In this document: piece by piece, positions 56,099-64,000 of the stretch
Position numbering within the stretch: position 1 is the stretch's first letter
Layout: each line of letters opens with the position of its first letter
The notes under the pieces: generated by a model
The model's database searches: none
What the model saw: the letters and a program-made list of their open reading frames with translations, nothing else
What the model was told of the DNA's origin: nothing
From: Pyricularia pennisetigena
Lineage: Eukaryota; Ascomycota; Sordariomycetes; Magnaporthales; Pyriculariaceae
Length of the DNA: 64,000 bases
NCBI RefSeq assembly: GCF_004337985.1
Contig: NC_043740.1
Coordinates: forward strand, 3,091,140 to 3,155,139
Direction of reading: 5' to 3'
Position numbers and translations under genes: made by a program

Positions 56099-57377
56099 CT
56101 ATCTATCGTGTTGTTGCGCAAGTGGGTAGGTGAGGTAGGTCGGTAGGTTTGTACGGCGGGAGTCAGTGATTACAGTGGTCGGGTCGCAAGAAATTCTTGG
56201 TGGAAGCCAGCGGTAGCTGGTACGTCGAGGTGCAGCGATTAGGTTGGACTTAAGTTCGGGGCGTCGTATCGTGTCGTGAAGAAAATCGGTTGGCGCGATT
56301 ACAATCATGTAATTTTCTGGCAAGCCGCACTCGTTTGTTGGTCGAAACAGCGTGTGGAGATGCAGAAGAGAAGCTGACCAAATATACGTCGGCGGCTGCT
56401 CCAATACAAAAGAAGGCTCAAAGAGATCGAGTGGAAGAGAATGGTCGCCGGGCGAACGAACGTAGGTACCGTACGTACGTCGTAGGTACAGTCAGTGGTA
56501 GATGATGGGAGATTTCGGTGTGGCGCGCGAATCAGTGTTGGTACGATACTAGGTTTGTTTGTTGGCCTTCCAAGGGCGGCCGTCAGAATCCAGCCTAACA
56601 AGTGAGAGAATTCCCACCAACAACAAGAAAAGAAGTATGCACTTAAAGATCAGTGCCAGATTGTGAAGGTAAGAATGAGGAGGGATGTGAGGTGTCCTCA
56701 AAGTGAAGCTGCCTCGGGAACGGGCCAGAAGTTAACAGCAGAAAGTCAAACAATACGGGGAGCTCTCTTCTTTTTTTGAACCAACCTTGCAACACAGCCC
56801 GTCAATTCACAAATCCGTCCATTGACAAGAGATGGCGGCCTCAGGCACAATTCAGCTCTCAGACCCCACATTCTAGAGAGTACTGGGATCAGTAACCTAT
56901 CAATTGGTGATCATCAGGGTTCGGGGAAAGGCTGTTGTGGACCCGCCAGGTTCCCAACATCTAGCGGCCGCCAAGGCGTGTTTGAGATTGAATCCCAGCA
57001 CCATTCATCTTCGCCGATGGAAATGGTGGCGCCTGGACCTGTAGCAGTAGAAATTCGTTTCGAACAAATATTTTCTTCTCGACAAGCCCATGACATTCTA
57101 GTCGCCCTGAAGTTATTCTAGCCTCATATCGCATCAGAGCTTTGTTTTTTTTTCTTTCTCTCACCTCGTTGCAGGTATATGTGCCATGCCCCTGAAACCA
57201 GTCCAGAGAAACACACGTGAGCGGCCTTATGGGACAAACCAAACCCCTGGAATACCATGCTGTACATAAGGCCCCCGTTGCCCAATTGTGGAGTCTTTGT
57301 CTGGTTGCTGCGTTTACCACGGCCCGCCTAGCTGTCAATGGAAACAATTGGGAGTAAGTTGTAATTATACGTAAATC
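56099..57377. promoter_or_regulatory. PBP1 upstream region
   Basis: About 1.3 kb that should include the PBP1 promoter and leader. Short palindromic stretches of the kind gtaccgtacgtacg occur near 56465. No gene supported. Confidence 0.4.
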
Positions 57378-58759
57378 TCAATGCTTCGTAAATCTCTTGC
57401 CAAGCTTACATACTATAATCAGGTTATGTAAAGGGTCCTTCAACCATCTCCACCTATAACACCTTACCAACCAAAGACACTGGCCAGCGCATTCTTTCAT
57501 CGCATAGTACATTTGCAATCCCACGCCGGCGAAGGGCCGCAGAACATATGGAGAGTCAAAGCTGACGTACCTGCCCATAGCCCTGACGATCTTCTTTTAG
57601 GCGGTGCGGAGGAGAAAAACCAAGTATTCATCAAGTCGTTAGTGAGCCTCGTGTATCCATCTACCCGTGGCCCCATCTCTATCTCGTATTTATCAACCGC
57701 CTTGTCGAGACGATCAGCAACAGATACCTCTGGACTGTTGTTTTCAACCGCCGCGATTATAGCTGTCGACAAATCTAGGGCATCTTCGACACCGAAATTG
57801 ACGCCCTCGCCCGCAAATGGGGTCATGACGTGTGCCGCATCGCCAATGATTGTAACCCCCCGACGGTGCTTCCAGCGGAACCCCACAGGAAGCATGTGGA
57901 GCCGACGTGGGATGTATTTCTCACATTCTGCCAGGCCATCCTTCAAATTTCCGTCGCAGTCAACAAACGTGCCGTTCTTGGAGTATCTCCTTGACTTCAG
58001 CCAACGCGGGCGGATTCTTGCGCTGCTCCTCCATCCAGCTCTCGTCAGCCTTGAAGATGGCATAGACATGGAGCTCACCAGAACCCATTTGCTAGATTAC
58101 CAGTTCACGGCCCTGAGAGTATGCGAAAACGCTACCGCGGTTCACCAGCTTGTAAAGCTCAGGGTTCCCGTTTCCGGCTCCGGTATGGCAAGCTCGTACA
58201 TGCTAAGGCCTGAATAGACCGGCGTCTGGTTGCTCAACACCTTGCGCACCTTACTCCATGTTCCTTCTGCACCAACAATAAGGTTGAAGCAGCCGGACTC
58301 GGTGCCGTTTCTCAAGATGAGGCGCCCATCCTCTGCGATGCTTTTCAAGTGGTGGCCCCAACGAATCATCCCTTTGGGCAAGCTCTGACCAAGCAGCTGC
58401 CTGAGCAAGACGCGGTCAATTTCAGGACGTGAGCCAGCAAGGCGAGTCTTGTCCTTCCCTGAGGCCTCGAGCTGCATCAGGATACTACACTTCTCATCCG
58501 TTATTTCCATCGCCTCACCATCGTAGCGTGCCAGCTCCTCAAAGTCCTTGTCGAGACCGGCTTCTCTCGTGGCGGCCAGGCCGGTGTCGGTATGTAGGTC
58601 CTGAGTGCCGCCCTGTGACCTATAGTTGGGAGAGTCATCGCCCTCGAAAACAGTGCATTCAACATCGACTAGGTGTAAGAGACGTGCAAGCATGCAGCCG
58701 ACTGGCCCAGCTCCAATGATCGCTATCTTTGGACTTGAAAGCGTTACAGTGGCCATCAT
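57378..58759 (-). pseudogene. Broken FAD-dependent monooxygenase (PF01494 / TetX-like)
   Basis: It starts MMATVTLSSPKIAIIGAGPV at 58759. The FAD Rossmann motif GAGPVG is intact, and the frame is good through LSMYELAIPEPE. Near 58161-58167 a one-base shift moves the frame; the continuation (ELYKLVNRGSVFAYSQGREL) is in another frame. That frame has a TAG at 58094-58092 (V-I-stop-Q-M-G, where CAG is expected). A second shift occurs near 57965-57990, after which VTIIGDAAHVMTPFAGEGVN gives the conserved GD motif, and a third near 57600 (before RAMGRYVSFDSPYVLRPF). With three shifts and one nonsense codon and no splice sites to explain them, this is a pseudogene unless the sequence is poor. The enzyme class would hydroxylate an aromatic or polyketide-like substrate. 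Confidence 0.8.
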
Positions 58760-60728
58760 GTAATGTTTTGAAGAACGGGTTCTGTCCCTGGTTTTGAGAG
58801 AAATAACACTGTAAATGGACACTAGTGTGGACCTAAATATTATTTGAGATGGGACTTTTCGACGACTATGTTTGCAGTGTTGAAATATCTTGTAGTTGAA
58901 CACTATAAAAAGCTTGGCAAAAAAAAAGAAAAAAGGTCTTGGCTTCGATGTGTTTATAATTCGTGCTAGGGTAAAGTCCGAAAATCCAACAAACATTGCT
59001 TGATATTCAGATTGCACAGGCCTTCAACAGATGCAGTACTTGTATGCTTCGCTCGTATGTTGCCATTGATCCGTCCGAGTCCCGGAGGGTTTGTTCGGCA
59101 GCTTCCAGTGCAATCAACTTGTCAACGCCAGTGGAAACTAGCGCGGATGCAGAATTGGCCTTTCGGTCCTAGCTATAGGCAAGAATGACGGACCACCGCG
59201 AGGCGAACCATGTTAGAGGCTCGCTGGTCTGACTTATAAGAATCGCTGTCCGTGCGATGCTCTCCTAAAACATAAAACCAATTACCAACAAAGTCGGCGT
59301 TAGTGGACCATGGCAAAGGCCTCACTGCGCTATCGTCGTATTGAGACTTTGAAATGCGAGACCGATAGAAGGACGGGATGCTTCTTCCCACGCAGTACGT
59401 CATTGAAAGTCACCTGTTTTGTTCGGAAAGGTGAGTGTATAATTGCGCACTGCCGCCCTAGACACGGGATTTAGCCGCAATTCAATAGCAGCAGTGCATT
59501 AAGACCAGACCAAGTCAAGAATCCAGCCGCCCGCTCGGTACGAGGCACACCGCAAGACCAGTACCCGCTCTAACCGTTTCTGTCCCTGTCATTGAGCTCA
59601 CCGAGAAGCAAAAACAACAAAAAGAAAAAAAAAAGCAACGGGCGCAATTGAGGGGATTCCGGGTCATCCCATCTCATATTCAGAGTTCCCCTTAGGGTGA
59701 AGTATCTCATCGTCTGTGAAACCCAAGGTAAGCTACAGTGGCCACTTGGCAATCAGGTAAATAATGTACATATCATACCAACTTGCGAGAGTCGCCGTAG
59801 CACATGCTGCACCAAGTAAAAACTATTTAGTTGAGCGTTCAGTGATTGTTCATCATCCGTCGAATAAAGTTAGCTACCTGACTTGGCATTAGTCTACACC
59901 GTAGTTTGAAGCGACTATCAAAGATTTGATTGGGATTTCTCCCAACAGAGCGTGGACGATGTCGAAACGAGATCCCGGTCGTCCAAACCTCTCTTTCCTG
60001 AGGACCGTCATCATGGACGACGAACCCGTTGAAAAACCAATGAGCCGATATAGGTTCCGCTGGTTTCATTCAAGAACCCAATGTCGGATTTGGCCCAAAC
60101 GCTGTTAGCATATGGACGGGGAAGTGCTGGCTAGTAAGAAACTCGTCTTGAGCCTGCCAACCCGCTTCTTTACCCCGATGATCGTTGTCTAACCCGCATT
60201 AGGTCCGCACTGTGGTCGGGGTAGTGAAACACCAGGCTGCTATACGAATAGAGTCCCTTCTCAGCACAGTGGGTTTTCCAGACTCAGAGGCAAGAAGTGG
60301 GGCGGGTTGGCCGCCGCCCAAATCGGCACCCGCAGATCGTTCAACGCAGGAATTTACCTGCCAGCTGCGACGACGAGTTCAAAGCCGCCTGTCACCGTCC
60401 GACTGACCTGCAAGCTTCCTGCTGCGAGTCGACGCTCAGGGCCTCTTTTTATTATTCTTTGTTTCTTGCGAGAACAATGTCAACAAACATCGACTGGTAC
60501 GTACCACGTTGATGCTGCCACTGCTTCACAGCTTTGCTCTACGCTTAATCTGAATTTCGCCACGTGAAGCGAACGACTCCGCGACGCGTGCCAACAATTT
60601 ATGATTATTGCGTTTGCCCAACCCAACCCAATACGATCGATTCGATAACGATACCACGCCGAAGCGACCGCCACAATCGCACACCCGGCCACCTGGCTAG
60701 GGCTTCCAAATTATCGCTTTAATACGAG
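58760..60728. other. Intergenic region upstream of BUD6
   Basis: About 2 kb with no supported gene. The right end is the promoter and leader of BUD6. The left end would have been the promoter of the broken monooxygenase. Confidence 0.5.
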
Positions 60729-63700
60729 ATGCAGGCTCAAGGAGGATCTCAACGTTCGATGCAGAGACGATCGCCCGGTGCAGAACCAGGCCCGCCGCCA
60801 AATATTCCCGTGCGATCCATATCTCCCGCAGTTAACATGATGGCCGGCCCGGTCCAGCCACGCGCCTCAACGGCTTCAAACAGGTCAACCGGAAGCAGCA
60901 GCGGAGGTGGCGGGGCGGTCTCTTATGGCCCTGGAAATTCTGGAGGCGGCAGCACCCGGCGGACGAACGTATGTGTTTTGGCATTTATCCTGCGTCATTA
61001 TCGCTCTTGTCACCACCTTTTACCTACAGCAAGTGCTTTGGCCATGCTGAAGTCTGCAGAAAAAGAGCCATTCACTGTCATTTTTTTCCCCCTTTCGTCC
61101 CATACAATGTTGCTCCCCTATTTCCCATTCCTGAGTGCAAGATGGACCTTCTGGTTCTGAATACACTTATTGCTCACACTCAATATATCAACCAGTCATC
61201 GGGCAGCTCCGCAATGCCTCTATCGCAAATAGAAAAGAGTGTTACACGGCTACTCGTGGCAACAAAGCAACTCTTGGAAATCCTCACACAGTGGTCGCGT
61301 GGTCAGGCATCAGACAGTCAAGTGTCGGACGTTTACGTCAGACTTGGGTACGAGTTTAACATGGCATGCCGCGCTTTTGGTGCCATCAACGTCGATACTA
61401 GTGACTTGGGAAACGTGCCCGAAAAGCTGCGCAATATTCTTGAATCAACACTCAGTCAAGAAGCTAGCGTCGAGAGTTTGGAGAACTACTTGCCCAAGAT
61501 CCGCGATATTATAATCAACCTTCTACACGGTCTTAAGAGAAAACAGCAAAAGCTGAGGCAAAAGCCGCGGGACAGAGAGGATACTTCGGCCCCTGATAAT
61601 AACCTGGGCAGGACCTCTAGTACCAGTACCACTGCGAGCACAAACACCGGCTTAAGCTCGTTATTAAATGAAGGAATCGAAAATGGGTACCGACCCGATT
61701 CTCAGAGCGGACCGAGCAAGAATGCAGCGAACAACCGGCGAATGCCGCGGGACCAGTCGCAAAACTCAACTGCTTCCGATCAGTCATCATTATCGAGCAA
61801 TACCATGCAGAACATGCCGGTACTTCCTCCGTACCCTGGCGATGAGTCCATTCCCGACCGACCACCGCCGCAAGAAACAGTCGACGTCAACTCTTTCCCA
61901 CCGCCACCTCCGCCCAAGGCTCAACAAAGCGCGCTTGCGGCGCTACAGCGGGGTGGGGATTTGGAAAGAAGAGCCTCACGGAGATATTCGGCTTATCAAA
62001 TATCCAAGCATCTTGGCCCAGGCGCAAACGGCATCCCTATGCTCCCCGCGCAGATGGGCCCTATCCCGAACAGAGGCCGCGGCGAGATCAAGGAATCGCT
62101 GCGCGCAGTCCAGGGAAGGTCAGATACGCGGCGAAATGCTCCAAACCAACGTGCCTCTCGTTTGGATGGTTCGCCTGTCCGTACGCCAAGTCGTATTACA
62201 GAAGACAAGCAGTCATTTGACTCTGAACCATCCGAATCCCAGTCAACCGCAAGGCAGCCTGAGACCAGCGCCACCCTCAGAGGCCCTCCTACCAACGAAT
62301 TTCCGGTCGGAGTGCCCGACGACGGAGACCTGACTCCGCAGCCCTCACGGACCACTGCGAAGGACTACACATCAGTCGAGAAAGAGCCTACAGCGGCTGC
62401 GACGACGACAACTCCAGAAAAGAAGTCTATGGGCGAGCATTCACCAACAGCCACGAAGGAACTGACCCTATTTTTGCAGTACAAGTCGAAGGTCAAGAAG
62501 TTTGTGCTCCCGAGTGGTTACAGTGGGCTTACCCTTGGGCGACTCCAGCTTGCGTTTATCGAGAAGTTCTCCTGGAACACTCATAACAACGGCGCCGATT
62601 TGCCCGAAATATACATACAGGATCCGGTATCAGGGGTTCGACACGAACTTGAGGATCTGGCAGATATCAAAGATCGTACGGTGCTTGTGCTCAATGTTGA
62701 GGCCCTGGATGAGGTCAAGAGACATATTGATGAAGGACTGAATTCGATCAAGACAATTGTGAAGGAAGTCAAACAGAACGTGGACGACCACTCGACGGCT
62801 CTACAAAGAGTCTCGGATAGGCAACAGGAAGCTGCTAAAGAAATTGCACGCCTCGCCGCCGCACCACCGCAGGCACCTATGACACCACCGGCAGAACACT
62901 CGCCGCGATCATCAGCCACCACGTCAGCACCTGCTGTTTCTCGACGGCCAAATCCCAACGAGTTGTCTGAGCTCAGGAATCTTCGACGTGATCTCGCTGT
63001 CCTACGGCAGACATACTCACATTTCCAGTCCGAAATTGAAGGCTCAATGGCATCACTGCGGACTAAGGCCAACAACGTCAAGGTTGCAGCAGCCAAGGCA
63101 TCTATGCCTGATACTGAGGGTGGAGGTGGCCAAGCATACGTGATTAAGGGTCGCAAGCAGCTTAATACCGATTCTGACAGACTTGTCACACAGGTAGATG
63201 ACCTCCAGGATATAGTTGAGGATCTACGCAAGGATGTCGTCACCCGTGGTGTCCGCCCCCGCCCGCGCCAGCTGGAGACGGTTGCCAAGGAGATATCACA
63301 GCTCACCATAGAGCTTAAGAAGATGGAGGAGTACATGAAACGTGAGAAGCCTGTTTGGACACGGATCTGGGAGAAGGAGCTGGAAGAAGTTTGCCAAGGT
63401 CGTGAGGAGCTACGTATTATGGAGGAGCTCATGATCGATCTCCAGGACGATCTGGAAAAGGCATCCGAGACCTTCGCGCTGGTGGAACAAGCAACCAAAG
63501 AACAACTCAAAGATGCCGGGGCAGGCAACGCCGCCGGGCCGATTGGTCCTGGTGTGCTCAGGCAGTTCTCACGAGGCCTTGAGAACATTGGCAACAACGC
63601 TTTTGTCGATCCCTCAGCTGCTAAAGAGGGCGTGCTTGGAGAGGTGCGAGCTTTGCAGCCGAACCACGAAAATCGCCTTGAGGCCATCGAGCGTGCCGAG

Positions 63701-63970
63701 AAGCTGCGGCAGAAGGAGCTCGAAACCCGCAAGGGCAACGCATTGACTAAGGAAATCACGGCGTTTGTGGGCGAAGGCAAGCTCAAGAAGTCCGGAGGCT
63801 TTGAAGAGGTTGAACGGGCCAGAAAGGCAATGGATGACAAGATTCGTAGGGAGGTATGGGAGAGGCAGAACGGCATTGTGCCAGAAAATCCAGTTGGCGA
63901 GGAGTCAGCACCTGAGGCGGGTGACAACGCGGTTGAAGTTGAACCTGATCAGGCTGCCACGCAAACTTGA
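60729..63970 (+). CDS. BUD6: Bud6/Aip3 actin-nucleation and polarity protein
   Basis: Exon 1 is 60729-60968 (MQAQGGSQRSMQRRSPGAEP, ending STRRTN) with donor GTATGT. The second exon most likely begins at 61196 (SSGSSAMPLSQIEKSVTRLL), giving 1004 residues; acceptors near 61141 are also in phase, so the first junction is uncertain. The N-terminal conserved region has TRLLVATKQLLEILTQWSRG and SDVYVRLGYEFNMACRAF. The middle is disordered and Pro/Ser-rich. The C-terminal AIP3 domain begins LFLQYKSKVKKFVLPSGYSG, with ALDEVKRHIDEGLNSIKTIV and long coiled coils to about residue 900. Bud6 helps formins nucleate actin cables and organises polar growth at the tip and septa. Only 30 bp of 3' sequence remain in the window. 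Confidence 0.93.
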
Positions 63971-64000
63971 TCTTGGCTGGAGTGTGACGAAACAGGATGA

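Noticed and set aside
62581..63927. 448-codon minus-strand open frame opposite BUD6
   Set aside because: Ser-rich shadow of the coiled-coil coding sequence; no motif, and BUD6 explains the region.

Overview
This window looks like nuclear DNA of a filamentous ascomycete, most likely a sordariomycete and possibly a member of the Magnaporthales. Genes are cut by short introns (about 60-230 bp) with GTAAGT-like donors, RCTRAC/ACTAAC-like branch sites and CAG/TAG acceptors. Families restricted to or typical of such fungi are present: a CFEM-domain GPI protein, an AA11 lytic polysaccharide monooxygenase with X278 tail, and an nrc-2 type flippase kinase. Third codon positions in the genes are GC-rich, which produces many long antisense shadow ORFs. 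The placement in Magnaporthales is an impression from protein similarity, not a demonstrated fact. Two N bases at 13409-13410 mark an unresolved spot in the assembly. || Layout. 1-3 kb: no gene recognised. 3-4 kb: CFEM cell-surface protein. 5.7-16 kb: a housekeeping block rich in translation and ribosome-biogenesis genes: RPS0 (uS2), mitochondrial uS15m, V-ATPase subunit d (VMA6), NOP58, an SDR oxidoreductase and a TMA46/DFRP-type zinc-finger protein. 17-18.3 kb: an AT-hook/C2H2 nuclear protein. 20.3-22.2 kb: nrc-2/Fpk1-like AGC kinase. 23.9-25.5 kb: C2H2 protein of unknown role. 27.4-33.8 kb: RAD16 and RAD7, the two subunits of the NEF4 global-genome nucleotide-excision-repair factor, arranged head to head. 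34.3-35.4 kb: secreted class 3 lipase. 35.4-39.9 kb: gene-poor. 39.9-40.4 kb: mitochondrial ribosomal protein bL34m with an intron at the end of its presequence. 41.9-43.9 kb: acyl-CoA ligase of the 4CL-like type ending in SKL (peroxisome). 43.9-48.4 kb: gene-poor, with one exon-like relic and a 46-nt A tract. 48.4-49.8 kb: AA11 LPMO. 52-56.1 kb: PBP1/ataxin-2. 57.4-58.8 kb: a broken FAD monooxygenase. 60.7-64 kb: Bud6/Aip3 polarity protein. || How genes relate. RAD7 and RAD16 make one repair complex and share a 1.2-kb intergenic region. RPS0, uS15m, NOP58, TMA46 and bL34m all serve ribosome assembly or translation. PBP1 carries Lsm, LsmAD and a PAM2-like motif and belongs to mRNA/stress-granule biology. 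Secreted or surface proteins (CFEM, lipase, LPMO) and the peroxisomal ligase fit a plant- or debris-associated life. || The strongest points for a second look are the RAD7-RAD16 head-to-head pair, the stop-free 3n intron in the LPMO linker (one of four such introns in the window), the split start codon of RAD7, the SDR enzyme lacking its catalytic tyrosine, telobox-like motifs between VMA6 and NOP58, and the decayed monooxygenase.
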